From Pleomorphovibrio marinus (GTDB lineage: Bacteria; Bacteroidota; Bacteroidia; Cytophagales; Cyclobacteriaceae): a DNA stretch of 64,000 nucleotides. The notes under the pieces are model-generated. The model was not told the origin of the DNA. It searched no databases and was given only the letters and a program-made list of their open reading frames with translations. The position numbers and the translations under genes are program-made. Shown in pieces: positions 37,722-46,872 of the stretch; the first letter of the stretch is position 1, and each line of letters starts with the position of its first letter. The stretch is taken from the NCBI RefSeq assembly GCF_003347495.1, contig NZ_QCXY01000003.1:248001-312000 (forward strand). Reading direction: 5' to 3'.

Positions 37722-38033
37722 TGAGTAAAGCTGTTTCTAAAAGCAAAACCCCAAAATTCCACTTAGCGTCTTCCTTAAGATTCCATGAAATATTCCATAA
37801 TACGGGTTATTGGTGGGTTAAAACTGATCTTCGTCGGTACTAATCGGGCTGTCAACATGCAAAAATATACAAAAAATAAGCGGAATGCTTTAAATATCTA
37901 CAAATTCAAACTTCACCGCGTCAGCAATAACAAATTTGCCCTTCTCCCCGAGCGTGGTACTACTTTTTTGAAACCCATCTTCGAAACAGAAAGTTCCTTG
38001 TTCTATCCATTTACCTCTGTCGATTTATACTAA

Positions 38034-38789
38034 TAACTCTGTCTCCGTCTGATTGGTGAAGGACCATACCTACACTTCATTTTAAGTTTCCTAATTCATG
38101 TGTTTATAATTTCTTTTCAGCGGTCATATAGCCTGCCCCTGCCTGCCCCGAACTTGTTTAGGGGGACTTGTTTCGGGGTAATCTTGCGTGTTCTATAATT
38201 ATACCTACCATTGACATGGTACTTAAAATGACAAATATTTTTTTACGTTGCGACCGATGTGTAATCGTTGTGGCTCCTTGAAAAAGTCAGGGCAGGGCTG
38301 CGAGAAACTAAATGTCATTTCCTTTCTGTAAATTCCAATTTTTAATACTTAGTGTGTCACTTGCGTGATGCTCTAAATTTCATGACTTTACTGTTAAATA
38401 TTCACAAATTATGGCTGCCGGAACTAAAACCTTTAGAAGGTCTGCTACCCTAATATTCTAACTGGTTCTCTTGGCAGCCGGAACTTGGAACGGGGACTAC
38501 TACGGGACATAGGACTTGATATCCTAGGTAGCGAAAAAGTTCACCCCGTTCCTGTTCCTAAATTTAAGGTTACCCTCAGTAATCTACAAGTTTTGAGCCT
38601 CCCCCCCAGACCCACCTCAATGTTGATAACTATAACAACAATCTTAGATTATTAATATTTAACAAATCTAGAGGTATAGCTATCCTTTCCTTAACTCGAA
38701 TTCTTTAAATCACACTTTCCTCCCAAGTACGCTCGTCAGCAGGATAGCTTTTACCTGGCCGAGGAGAGCGGATTCAATACTGGTTCAAA
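38034..38789. other. Long intergenic region with degenerate repeat
   Basis: About 750 bp without a supportable gene. 38100-38190 resembles the 54-bp dispersed repeat of 52048 and 53465, including its lead-in TTTATAATTTCTTTTCA and GGTCATA, but is strongly diverged. The rest shows no coherent protein text that I can identify. Confidence 0.5.
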
Positions 38790-40694
38790 TTACCTTTTTT
38801 GGGAATGCAGTTGATACAAGCGATTTAAAAACTCCCCCCTGGTAATGTTTTTACTGTTAAGTAGTTCTAGCGTTTCCGAACTTTCTGTATCGAGGTTCAA
38901 CATCCTAATCCAAGATTTTGCCAGCTCATCAGTAACTTGCTTTTCAGGATCGATGTGATGGTAGGGATAAGCCTCACGGTATTGCATGTTCCAGAGGTTG
39001 GGTGCTGACTTTAAATTGATATCCCCTAATGGAAACATTTGGTGGAATAATCCTTTGGTCCCCAAATACTGGATGGCGTTGAAATAGGGGTGGTCATTGC
39101 TCACATCCGAGATATATACCGTTTTGCCCCCTGCTTCGTGGATTAACCGTTGAAGTTGATCAATTGGCACATCGGCTGCTGCTAAGTTGTTTTCCAACAT
39201 AAGATGGGCAGCCAGTCCTGTCGCCTGTCCAATCGCACTCCATGTGGGTTCCAACCTCAATGCGGAAAACCCAACATGGCTGCTGGAAACGGCCACGCTG
39301 ACCAAGAGGTTGTGGAAACCCTTTACCACCGTGATACCGTAAGGAATCTGAAAGGGTGGGGGCACATGGTTAAAATCCCCTTCGGTAAGGTCTTCATATA
39401 GCTCACCAGGGGGACTTACCCCATGGCAGTTCAACGCATAATCCCCAATGGCGATAGCATCGCTCTTTAGTGTAGTGCGGACGGAATTAGGGGCCATATA
39501 GGTGTCTTGTTCCGTAAAAACATACTCCCCTTCTATCCTTCTTGCCTCCCTGATATACAAGCGGTAGGGGAAATAATCATTGTCCGTAAATTCGTCCTTG
39601 GCCAGCCCCCATTTTTGGGCTTCCTTTCTTAGCTCATCCGGAACCTCCCTGTCCTGCTGCAAGAAATAGATAAGACTGAGGTTGTGCAACCTGTGATCCT
39701 CGATAATACGGTTTCTGGTCTCCGTATTCCCCTCTGGATAATCATAATTCCCTCCCAGTAACGCCATACGGACTGGGGCATTTTTTATATCATTGATATC
39801 GGCTTTTCTGTTCGGCAAAAGCTGCACCCGCAAAATTCCCCGGGCGTCTTCCGTGAAAATCTGGGCTACTTTTTTGTTTTTCAGTGTTTCAAGTATAGGC
39901 GTAAAAACATTTCGGTCATACCCTTCCGGTTCTGCTATCATGATACGGTTGTCAGGGTCATCCGTCATGATAACCCTAAAGTTATAGCCTTGTATTCTTT
40001 GATCCCCTTCCCCCGTGCTTCCACTTTGGATCACTCCGCCCCTAGTAAAAATTTTCCCGGCAAACCGTTCATGATAGGTGGACTGTGACTCCCTTCCAAG
40101 AAAGTAATTGGCCCCTGCCATGGCGGCCAGGTCCCCTTCATAGGTGGCGTCTATAAACACCTTTGCTTCAAACTCTACCGTTTGGTCCTCATTAAGATCG
40201 ATTAACCGAACCCCGCTAATACCTACTTTCCCTCCATTAGATTCGCCTAGTATAACTTTGTTCAGCCTGTGTTTGGCAATGACTTCGATACCGGGAAATT
40301 CCCGGAGCATTTCCTGGAAGATCTGCAGGGTGACATGTGGTTCGGCATGAATGCCAAAGTGGCAATCCTCCACTTGCTGGGAATCGGGGCCGTATTTTTC
40401 TGTATAATAGGCAAGCACTCTGTTGGTATAGTTTTGGAATTCACCTCCCAAGACCTCGAAAGAAATAAAGTCAGTGAAGGAAAGCCCTCCTGTCATCAAC
40501 CCTCCTATATGTTCATATTCCTCGACCAGAAGCACAGTATGCCCCCTGCGTCCTGCGTTGATGGCTGCCATAATTCCTGAGGGGGTTGCGCCGTAAATGA
40601 TGAGGTCATATTCACTAAGGGAGTGCTTTTTTTGGGTAAAACCAGAAAAAAGAACTACAAGGGAAACTAGCACTATGGATTTAGGGATGTTCAT
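38790..40694 (-). CDS. FAD-dependent oxidoreductase, exported
   Basis: 634 residues from MNIPKSIVLVSLVVLFSGFT, a signal peptide; an ATG 33 bases upstream is possible. The Rossmann entry is YDLIIYGATPSGIMAAINAG followed by GHTVLLVEEYEHIGGLMTGG, and VFIDATYEGDLAAMAGANYF is the FAD-contact stretch. It belongs to the FAD_oxidored family, often found in sugar and polysaccharide loci where it oxidises carbohydrate substrates. SSHVGFSALRLEPTWSAIGQ near 515 is the C-terminal FAD motif. A truncated relative lies just upstream (41275-41570). Confidence 0.9.
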   Translation of the reverse strand: MNIPKSIVLVSLVVLFSGFTQKKHSLSEYDLIIYGATPSGIMAAINAGRRGHTVLLVEEYEHIGGLMTGGLSFTDFISFEVLGGEFQNYTNRVLAYYTEKYGPDSQQVEDCHFGIHAEPHVTLQIFQEMLREFPGIEVIAKHRLNKVILGESNGGKVGISGVRLIDLNEDQTVEFEAKVFIDATYEGDLAAMAGANYFLGRESQSTYHERFAGKIFTRGGVIQSGSTGEGDQRIQGYNFRVIMTDDPDNRIMIAEPEGYDRNVFTPILETLKNKKVAQIFTEDARGILRVQLLPNRKADINDIKNAPVRMALLGGNYDYPEGNTETRNRIIEDHRLHNLSLIYFLQQDREVPDELRKEAQKWGLAKDEFTDNDYFPYRLYIREARRIEGEYVFTEQDTYMAPNSVRTTLKSDAIAIGDYALNCHGVSPPGELYEDLTEGDFNHVPPPFQIPYGITVVKGFHNLLVSVAVSSSHVGFSALRLEPTWSAIGQATGLAAHLMLENNLAAADVPIDQLQRLIHEAGGKTVYISDVSNDHPYFNAIQYLGTKGLFHQMFPLGDINLKSAPNLWNMQYREAYPYHHIDPEKQVTDELAKSWIRMLNLDTESSETLELLNSKNITRGEFLNRLYQLHSQKR

Positions 40695-40782
40695 ATTATA
40701 AATTAAGGCCATCTTAACTCCCGCCAATGATTTGCTTCGGTGACAACTTCATTTTGAAGCTGGATCGTTTTTTTCTCATAAC

Positions 40783-41262
40783 CTACAACAGTTGAGGGTG
40801 TTTGGAGGAAATTTCATGTTCCTGACGGGCGTCTTCTTTGATGTTATAGAGCCGGAAATTCTTCCGTTCCGATTCCTTAATCAACCCGACCCATTCCTCA
40901 TCAAACAGGTTGTCCCTGGGGATATCAATTTTCAAACCTACGATCAGTGTACAATCTCCATCCCCTATAACACAGGCAGGCCTGGAGGGATAATAAAACC
41001 AAAATAAGGGGTTATCACGCAGAAGGGATTTGCCTTTAAATACAGGATACAGGCTTACACCATCAATTCTTCGATCCTCTGGCAGCGCTGTTCCGGTGAT
41101 CTCACAGATTGTAGGCAAAATATCCACTATGCCGGCAAGGGTCTCCTCCCTAACACCTGGCTTTATCTTTCCATGCCAGCGATTGATGCCAGGCACCCGA
41201 ATACCCCCCTCCCAAAGAGTGGTTTTCCCAGCTTTCAGTATTCTATGACTGACACTATCTCC
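40783..41262 (-). pseudogene. Sulfatase C-terminal remnant, fused to an FAD oxidoreductase remnant
   Basis: The frame reads KTTLWEGGIRVPGINRWHGK, PGVREETLAGIVDILPTIC and FRLYNIKEDARQEHEISSKH, the last third of a secreted sulfatase. The N-terminal two thirds, including the C-x-P/A-S/A-R sulfatase motif and metal site, are missing. The frame continues upstream without a stop into 20 to 40 residues that look like an FAD oxidoreductase instead. Deletion between two genes explains this best. Confidence 0.85.
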
Positions 41263-41570
41263 CATTTTTCCGTTCCTGACACCCAGTCTTTCTATCAAAA
41301 GCCTGTTCATTCTCCCCACCGCCTCTATATTTGGACAATCCGTATTAGTTTTAACCCTTAACCCAAAATACCACCTACTCATTTGCTGGGCTCAATAATA
41401 ACTACGGATTTGTTCTCCCGTTTCGCGGATATTGCAGCCGTGATACCTGAGGGAGTGGCTCCATAAATACAAATATCGACTTCCTTGATTCCCACATAAT
41501 TATCTGCATAACTGTTGTAGGTTAGAAACAGTACAAGTAGCAATAGATTTGATAAATTTCGCATCTCCAA
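41263..41570 (-). pseudogene. FAD-dependent oxidoreductase N-terminal remnant
   Basis: MRNLSNLLLLVLFLTYNSYA is a signal peptide, and KEVDICIYGATPSGITAAIS plus NKSVVIIEPSK are an FAD Rossmann entry. A TGA follows, but in-frame and shifted text (VGGILG, then NTDCPNIEAVGRMNRLLIER) continues like the family's next motif. The gene then runs into the sulfatase fragment. Dead by stop, frameshift and truncation. Confidence 0.8.
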
Positions 41571-42048
41571 TTTATTTTTGTACCTAACATCCGCAAAGGA
41601 GTTAATGAAAGGGCCATAAAAGTGCCTGAATTAACTCGATTCAGGCTTTTTAGGCCCGTTTTTTTCACTTATTTAGGTATTGACAGACAACCTGAACAAG
41701 TGAGATGAAAGTTACAAAATCAGCAGAAAAAATCCCCTCCTTCTTAGATTTTAAATCCTTCTCATAGGTAAAAATAGCTTTAGGATTAAACTTAAAAAGG
41801 CGTTGAAACCTCTGTTTCAACATTTGAAACATGAGTACTAACGACACATGAGGCTATTTTTTTAGCTTTAGTCCATCCATAGACTCCGCAACTATAGACC
41901 AACAATCCTGGGCAATGGGTATGAAAGAAGGGTTTCAATTGGATGTAATGCCCTATATGGAAAAGTAAGTATACTCGAAAGGAATCTAATGGATCCTAGA
42001 TGTAGGAACGAAATAATCTATTCTTTGTACCAAAAAATTTAATACGCC
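41571..42048. other. Intergenic region with terminator and gene-like debris
   Basis: Contains the hairpin at 41611-41660. A short + strand stretch before 41970 reads QSWAMGMKEGFQLDVMPYME to a stop and may be the tail of a lost gene. The promoter of the VOC gene should be near 42000. Confidence 0.4.
41611..41665. terminator. Strong terminator-like hairpin
   Basis: GCCTGAAT and ATTCAGGC flank a 7-base loop, the stem extends outward with GGGCC/GGCCC, and a T-run follows on the + strand. It lies between the FAD oxidoreductase remnant and the VOC gene; with no intact + gene upstream, its original partner is probably lost. Confidence 0.6.
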
Positions 42049-42582
42049 ATGAACGAACAAACAGCAACTACAAAAGGACCAGAAAACACCTTATTTGGAC
42101 AGCACTTTGGGCAAGTTGCCTGGGTGGTTCCTGATATTGAGGTAGCAGCAAAATTTTTCCAAGAAACAATGGGAGTTCCCCGTTTCATGAAAATGGAAAA
42201 TTTACGATCCCAAGATCTGGAAGGCACTTATAATGGGCAGCCTGCCGATTTTGAATTTCACCTTTATTTGGCCATGTCTGGAGGTACCATGGTGGAGTTG
42301 ATCCAACCGGTTTCAGGCAAAAGCATTTATACCGATTTTCTGGACCAACAAAAGAATGGTGGTATACAGCATATCGCTTATGCGGTTCAGGAGGCGGAAT
42401 TTGATGATGCCGTAGCTCAATTGAAGAATAAAGGTGTCACGATAATTCAGCGCTTGGTTTTACCAGTGGCAAAGGTTGCTTATTTTGACACCTATGCCAA
42501 AATAGGAGTTGCAACCGAGATAATTGGGTTAACAGCAGCTGGTAATCAGCTTTTAGAACAGCTCAATACCGGGAATTATTAA
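42049..42582 (+). CDS. VOC family (glyoxalase-fold) protein
   Basis: 177 residues. Two beta-alpha-beta-beta-beta modules are visible: FGQVAWVVPDIEVAAKFFQE with MVELIQPVSGKS, and IQHIAYAVQEAEFDDAVAQL with TEIIGLTAAGN. Candidate metal ligands are H19 or nearby histidines, E103-type in MVELIQP, H in IQHIAY and E in TEIIG. The fold covers glyoxalases, epimerases and dioxygenases, so the reaction is open. No signal peptide; cytoplasmic. It is an intact gene in a region of remnants. Confidence 0.85.
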   Translation: MNEQTATTKGPENTLFGQHFGQVAWVVPDIEVAAKFFQETMGVPRFMKMENLRSQDLEGTYNGQPADFEFHLYLAMSGGTMVELIQPVSGKSIYTDFLDQQKNGGIQHIAYAVQEAEFDDAVAQLKNKGVTIIQRLVLPVAKVAYFDTYAKIGVATEIIGLTAAGNQLLEQLNTGNY

Positions 42583-42704
42583 GTCTCAAGAATATTAGAT
42601 AGAAGTGATTTTCAGGTTCAATGCGAATTAATCAGGTCGATGGTGCCGTTCATCTTTAAAGAACTTGTTACTTAGCCCTTTGGCAAGGCCCGCAATCTGC
42701 AAAG

Positions 42705-42888
42705 TCAGTTATTGCCAAGTTTTATCACTTCTTCCCAAGGCAACACCCCGGCATCGGCTGCCCATTCATCGTATTTTTGCTTCAGCTCCAACACCAAGTT
42801 TGCATTTAAATCACTGACGTCGTTTAATTCTGTCTGGTCGGTTTCCATGTCATAAAGCTCCCAATCTCCGGAGCTTTCCTCTCTTGCT
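42705..42888 (-). pseudogene. Sulfatase C-terminal tail remnant
   Basis: The - strand reads DWELYDMETDQTELNDVSDL followed by LKQKYDEWAADAGVLPWEEV to a TGA at 42705, the standard last 50 residues of arylsulfatase-type enzymes. Upstream sequence belongs to another gene remnant on the opposite strand, so no intact gene exists. Confidence 0.8.
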
Positions 42889-43415
42889 ATGGGAGATTAT
42901 AACGCTACACTGATCCGGAAGTTTAAAGGGAAAATGGTTATTACCCTTAACCACGACACCCATACCCCTCACCCCAGGGAAAGTTTCCCGATTCTGGGAA
43001 ACAATGGGGTCGATTTAAAAGCAAGAGATGCCCAACGGATTTACATTGAAGACCAAAGTCCCAAGGATCATCAATGGGAGCCGGCAGAAGCGTAATTAAA
43101 GGAATGTGAGCATTAGATCATGAAAGAGTATTTCCCCCGGGACGGATAGGCGGGGCTATCCGTGGCCACGGCAGCGGGGATACGACCCAAACGCCAATCA
43201 ACTGGCACCGACTTGTTCTTGCCTTACAGGAAAATAAACAACCAGACTGGGATGTGTATGATTCTGTTACAAGTGCTGCCATTATTCCACTAACCGGGAC
43301 TTCGGTGGAAGACAAAAGTCGGCCGGTGGATTTTCCTGATTTTACCAAAGGGAAGTGGGAAACCAGACCAGAGCTGTATTCGAAAACAGTGGAACTTAAG
43401 ATAGTATTTTCTTAA
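42889..43415 (+). pseudogene. Gfo/Idh/MocA family oxidoreductase, C-terminal remnant
   Basis: The + strand has GDYNATLIRKFKGKMVITLN, RIYIEDQSPKDHQWEP, then after a stop and frameshift VLALQENKQPDWDVYDSVTS, AAIIPLTGTSVEDKSRPVDF and PDFTKGKWETRPEL. These are the C-terminal domain motifs of Gfo/Idh/MocA (GH109-like) proteins. The NAD-binding half is absent. It ends on top of the stop codon of the convergent isomerase gene. Confidence 0.8.
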
Positions 43416-44266
43416 TATCTTAGACTTCGTAAATAGGCTATGGATTTGGGTACCTGTTTATAGTAAATGGGACTTTCATCCTCTATGTAAAAATGCTCAA
43501 TTCCAGCTTCTTTGGCCGCTTTCAGAATAGCGGGAAGATCCAGTTGCCCTGTACCCAGGACTACATCGTTTTCTTTGGGGGTCCCCCCGGACATGTCACC
43601 CTCCACCCCTTTTTTCAGGTCTTTTAGGTGCATCAATTTAAAGCGGTCCGGGTATTTGTTGATCAGTGCGACAGGATCTTCACCGGGAAAAAAGGTCCAA
43701 AGGATATCTATTTCATAGCTTACATATTCCGGATCGGTCTGTTCCATCATGTAGTCGAAGAGGGTGCCGTTTTCATGGGGATGAAATTCGTACCCATGGT
43801 TATGGTAACAGAAGGTGAGGTCATGCTCCTCCTTTAGCATCTTTCCTGCTTTATTAAAATCAACAATGGCCTGTTTGGCATCAGAGAGGCCAAAAGGAGC
43901 CTCATGGGGTATCCAGGCCACCCTTACAAATTTTGCGCCAAGGGTTTTGGCATTCTCTGCCACTTCATGGGTTTTATTGACCAAATCTGGATAACCGACG
44001 CCAAAAGAAGAACAAAACATGTCCCTTTCGTCTAGCAGTTTCCTCAACTCTTGGGCGGTTTTTCCAAAGAGGTTGGAAAATTCCATGTCTTTGACACCCA
44101 TGGCCTGCAATGTGTCCAAGGTAGCAGCCACATCTTTGGAGAAGCTATCTCTGTAGGTATAGGAAACCATGCCCGGCATTTCCTCGAAAATAAGCCGGTT
44201 TCCCTGGGCCAAGACACTATCTACGCTTACTAGAAGGAGGAAGACAACGGGAATTAACTTTTTCAT
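43412..44266 (-). CDS. Sugar phosphate isomerase/epimerase-like TIM-barrel protein, exported
   Basis: 284 residues with a signal peptide (MKKLIPVVFLLLVSVDSVLA). The AP endonuclease 2-like barrel shows MGVKDMEFSNLFG, LTFCYHNHGYEFHPHENGTL (H-N-H), VSYEIDILWTFFPGED (D), FKLMHLKDLKKG and HFYIEDESPIYYK (E). All usual metal positions are present. The same periplasmic family recurs twice more in this window. Neighbours (Gfo/Idh remnant, FAD oxidoreductases, pyruvyltransferase-like gene) suggest work on oxidised sugars or glycosides; substrate not known. Confidence 0.88.
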   Translation of the reverse strand: MKKLIPVVFLLLVSVDSVLAQGNRLIFEEMPGMVSYTYRDSFSKDVAATLDTLQAMGVKDMEFSNLFGKTAQELRKLLDERDMFCSSFGVGYPDLVNKTHEVAENAKTLGAKFVRVAWIPHEAPFGLSDAKQAIVDFNKAGKMLKEEHDLTFCYHNHGYEFHPHENGTLFDYMMEQTDPEYVSYEIDILWTFFPGEDPVALINKYPDRFKLMHLKDLKKGVEGDMSGGTPKENDVVLGTGQLDLPAILKAAKEAGIEHFYIEDESPIYYKQVPKSIAYLRSLRY

Positions 44267-44327
44267 TTTTTGGTCATTTTGGTTTTATATCAATCTAAGC
44301 TCAATAATTATTCCCGAAATATAAATT

Positions 44328-45599
44328 CTATGTCAGTATTTTATTGATTCTAGTAGTACTCTTGCTGTAGATCTTATCGATTTTCCTCATTGATCGAGTT
44401 AATTTATTTTTGGCCTTATCATAATCACGCCATACCCCCATAAGTCTTTCCGCTATTTGATGTCCCTCCGTTTGATCGATTTCAAAGATCCAATCATCAA
44501 ATCCAAGGTCATAATACATTTGGCCTTTGATGGTGTCTTCAGGTTGTCTAAGATAGAACATCGGGGTGCCATTAGCCGCAGCAATGATGGGTGAATGACA
44601 TTCAAAGCTCAGAACGGTATGTGCCTTTGCATAAATGGATGCCGCTTCATCTGGCAGCCAATATCCACGTTTCACCACATTTGGCTTGACATCCTCAGGC
44701 AATGGGTCAAATAGCAATTCGTCCATAATGTCCACCTGGTAAGTCATTTCAGGGCATACCAATACCTTGTTTCCTGTTTCCTTTATCCATCGGATCATCG
44801 CTTCCCTCATCTTGGAATGATCCTTTTCCTTATATTGATCATTGGTGTCCTCCACCTCTTTTATTTTTTCGGCAGACCAATCCATTTTTCGAATTTTATG
44901 GTAGGGGGTGTACCGCAACCTGGGAATTACACATATGAATTCCTTTTCATTCAATTCATGTTGTTTCAAAAATTGCTCAGCGCTGGAATCATCACGCATG
45001 TTGAGGTAAAAAGTGGCATCAGGAGCAAAGGAAATGTGTTTCCCTCTTATTCCGCTTTTTTTCAAGACTTCTAAGGAAGCTGTTTCCCTTGTGTATATAA
45101 ATGCGGATTGCTTCAATAGAACCTCCAAATCGGAGTCGATATGCTGTATGGTGGTCCCAAAAATACCGAATGGCTTATCCGTGTGTTTAACCCATGCTTC
45201 CAAATTTGTCTGTCCTACTACCGAAGGCCCCGACCCATGGATCATGATATCCGCTTTTTGCATTGCGTCCAAAACTTCTCTATTGGAAACGTTTTTATCA
45301 TTATCCACCGCTCCGTAAATTATGCTGACAGCTGGGTAATTTCTATTTAAAAGGTCTTTCACTTCCTCTCCTTCGCTTCTTTTCCAAAGCACGATTTCAT
45401 AATCAGGAAGGAATGTCTGAAGTATGTGCAATAGCCCCGGTGTATGGGCAATGTCCCCAATATTAACGTCCTGCCAACCTGATACTAATAGGATAGTTTT
45501 ATTTGGGGAAGCATAACTATTGATTGTCAATAGCAGGTCTGAAATCAGCAAGGAGCCCGTCAGAGCCCCTAAATTTGTCAATGCTTTTCGTCTATTCAT
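44328..45599 (-). CDS. Polysaccharide pyruvyl transferase-like protein, exported
   Basis: 423 residues from MNRRKALTNLGALTGSLLIS, a Tat-type or Sec signal; an ATG six codons upstream is less likely. The fold is that of CsaB/WcaK-type pyruvyltransferases: VSGWQDVNIGDIAHTPGLLH (family N-x-GD), MIHGSGPSVVGQTNLEAWVK, YTRETASLEVLKKSGI and SFECHSPIIAAANGTPMFYL. Normally these are cytoplasmic; an export signal is odd and suggests a periplasmic or changed role. No EPS operon surrounds it. Confidence 0.8.
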   Translation of the reverse strand: MNRRKALTNLGALTGSLLISDLLLTINSYASPNKTILLVSGWQDVNIGDIAHTPGLLHILQTFLPDYEIVLWKRSEGEEVKDLLNRNYPAVSIIYGAVDNDKNVSNREVLDAMQKADIMIHGSGPSVVGQTNLEAWVKHTDKPFGIFGTTIQHIDSDLEVLLKQSAFIYTRETASLEVLKKSGIRGKHISFAPDATFYLNMRDDSSAEQFLKQHELNEKEFICVIPRLRYTPYHKIRKMDWSAEKIKEVEDTNDQYKEKDHSKMREAMIRWIKETGNKVLVCPEMTYQVDIMDELLFDPLPEDVKPNVVKRGYWLPDEAASIYAKAHTVLSFECHSPIIAAANGTPMFYLRQPEDTIKGQMYYDLGFDDWIFEIDQTEGHQIAERLMGVWRDYDKAKNKLTRSMRKIDKIYSKSTTRINKILT

Positions 45600-45763
45600 T
45601 ATAGTTGGGTTTACCATTATTTTTTGACCAATTTAATCACAAATCCACAGGAACAGGCCATTCAAAAGACCCAGAAAACAGTGATCCTAACCAGAGAAGA
45701 CCAGGCTTTTTTACAATCCCTGTATTTGTCCGGATTTAAAGCGTTGATAAAATAAATGTAATG
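45600..45763. other. Spacer between pyruvyltransferase-like gene and AbiEii remnant
   Basis: A + strand stretch near 45640-45740 reads QEQAIQKTQKTVILTREDQA to a stop at about 45750. It may be the tail of a lost gene, but I cannot name it and it could be chance. Confidence 0.3.
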
Positions 45764-46085
45764 TTATTCTAGAAAATCCCTAACCTTTTTCTCAATGGTT
45801 TTCTTTACCTTTTTCCAGGATTGACCTTTGAGGCTGACGGGATCTTCACTTTCCTCCGCATCCCCAAAATAAATCAAAGAGACTTTTTTCGATAAGGGTA
45901 TTTTCAAATGGTTGGCAATTAAATAAATCCAAATCTACCGAAGTCCGATGTCCATATTACAATGACAAGGCTGTTCCCCATACAAGATGAAAATCCTTCA
46001 ATGCCGGAATTCTCATCAGCATTTTCAATATGGAAAAAGTTCCGGGTTCGCCTGTTGGTCTCTATATGATAAACCTTGATCCGTG
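45764..46085 (-). pseudogene. AbiEii/AbiGii-type nucleotidyltransferase toxin remnant
   Basis: The - strand reads LKMLMRIPALKDFHLVWGTA, a stop, then YGHRTSVDLDLFN, which is the conserved GHR-x-S-x-D-x-DF motif of the AbiEii family. In another frame IPLSKKVSLIYFGDAEESED and SLKGQSWKKVKKTIEKKVRD follow, the family's C-terminal part, ending at 45764. Stops, frameshift and a missing middle make it a pseudogene. It is beside a nucleotidyltransferase pair of toxin-antitoxin character. Confidence 0.7.
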
Positions 46086-46092
46086 ATGGGGC

Positions 46093-46560
46093 TTATCTTC
46101 CCCTATTGATCTTAGAAAGGTTTTCTACATCATCAAGATCCCTTGGTCTGGCAGATGCCAATTTATTTGTTATCAAATCATTATAATGAATTACCTTTAT
46201 TAAGATTCCTTCAATCACCCTTGCCTCTACTTTTGAATAGGCTTCTTCAAACTTTACCCCTGCAATTCTGTTTGTAAGTTCAATATGACCTGGTTCATTT
46301 CTCGACCCCAAGCTAAACATGGTTATTTCTTCAATATCTATCTTTTTATAGTCGGAAGTATCATAACCAAATTCTTCTATGGCTGCAATTAATTTTTCCT
46401 TATTCGAATTACTTGAGCCAATCCATATATCAATATCACCGGTTCCCCTGCTATAACCATAAAAATTGACTGCTACAACGCCTATCAAAAGGTATTCTAC
46501 CTCAAATTTATTAAGCAGTATGATGAATTTCTGATGATCCTTGTCAAATAGATCGGCCAT
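46093..46560 (-). CDS. Nucleotidyltransferase-fold protein (DUF6036/MNT-like)
   Basis: 155 residues. VNFYGYSRGTGDIDIWIG is the nucleotidyltransferase signature with the D-x-D metal pair. The first glycine motif reads IGVVAV where GG would be usual, so activity may be changed. The C-terminal YNDLITNKLASARPRDLDDV is typical of the family. Such proteins occur in toxin-antitoxin pairs. The upstream 81-residue gene overlaps its start by 17 bases, so the two are coupled. Confidence 0.8.
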   Translation of the reverse strand: MADLFDKDHQKFIILLNKFEVEYLLIGVVAVNFYGYSRGTGDIDIWIGSSNSNKEKLIAAIEEFGYDTSDYKKIDIEEITMFSLGSRNEPGHIELTNRIAGVKFEEAYSKVEARVIEGILIKVIHYNDLITNKLASARPRDLDDVENLSKINRGR

Positions 46561-46789
46561 TTTTATCTATCCGTCTGTAAAAATCATTTACACTTTCATC
46601 AGGAAATGCTACAAATAGCTCTGTTTTTTTTGAAATTTTTCCATAGCTTTCACCGTATAATTTTTTATTTATCCTGTACATTTCATTTAACCTTTTCGTG
46701 GCATTCCACCGAATGGAAAATGATTGGCCATGTAACCTTTGTTCTTCAAAACTAGAATGAAAAACTATCTTTTTTAATTTCTTTTCCAT
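46544..46789 (-). CDS. Small protein coupled to the nucleotidyltransferase
   Basis: 81 residues, highly charged, no TM segment. I do not recognise the family. SSFEEQRLHGQSFSIRWNAT and DESVNDFYRRIDKNGRSI are the most distinctive stretches. It overlaps the nucleotidyltransferase start by 17 bases, like the first gene of a two-gene toxin-antitoxin or regulatory pair. Confidence 0.65.
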   Translation of the reverse strand: MEKKLKKIVFHSSFEEQRLHGQSFSIRWNATKRLNEMYRINKKLYGESYGKISKKTELFVAFPDESVNDFYRRIDKNGRSI

Positions 46790-46872
46790 AAATGTACCAA
46801 AGAGGATAAATAAATATAAAGGTATAATTTGGAATTTCTCCGTTATTTTAAAGTAGTAATTTTCTTTTTCCC

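Noticed and set aside
37785-38033. Plus-strand 82-codon frame
   Set aside because: No recognisable features, AT-rich, beside a pseudogene; likely chance.
41665-41847. Minus-strand 60-codon frame
   Set aside because: Low-complexity lysine and phenylalanine content and no context; likely chance.
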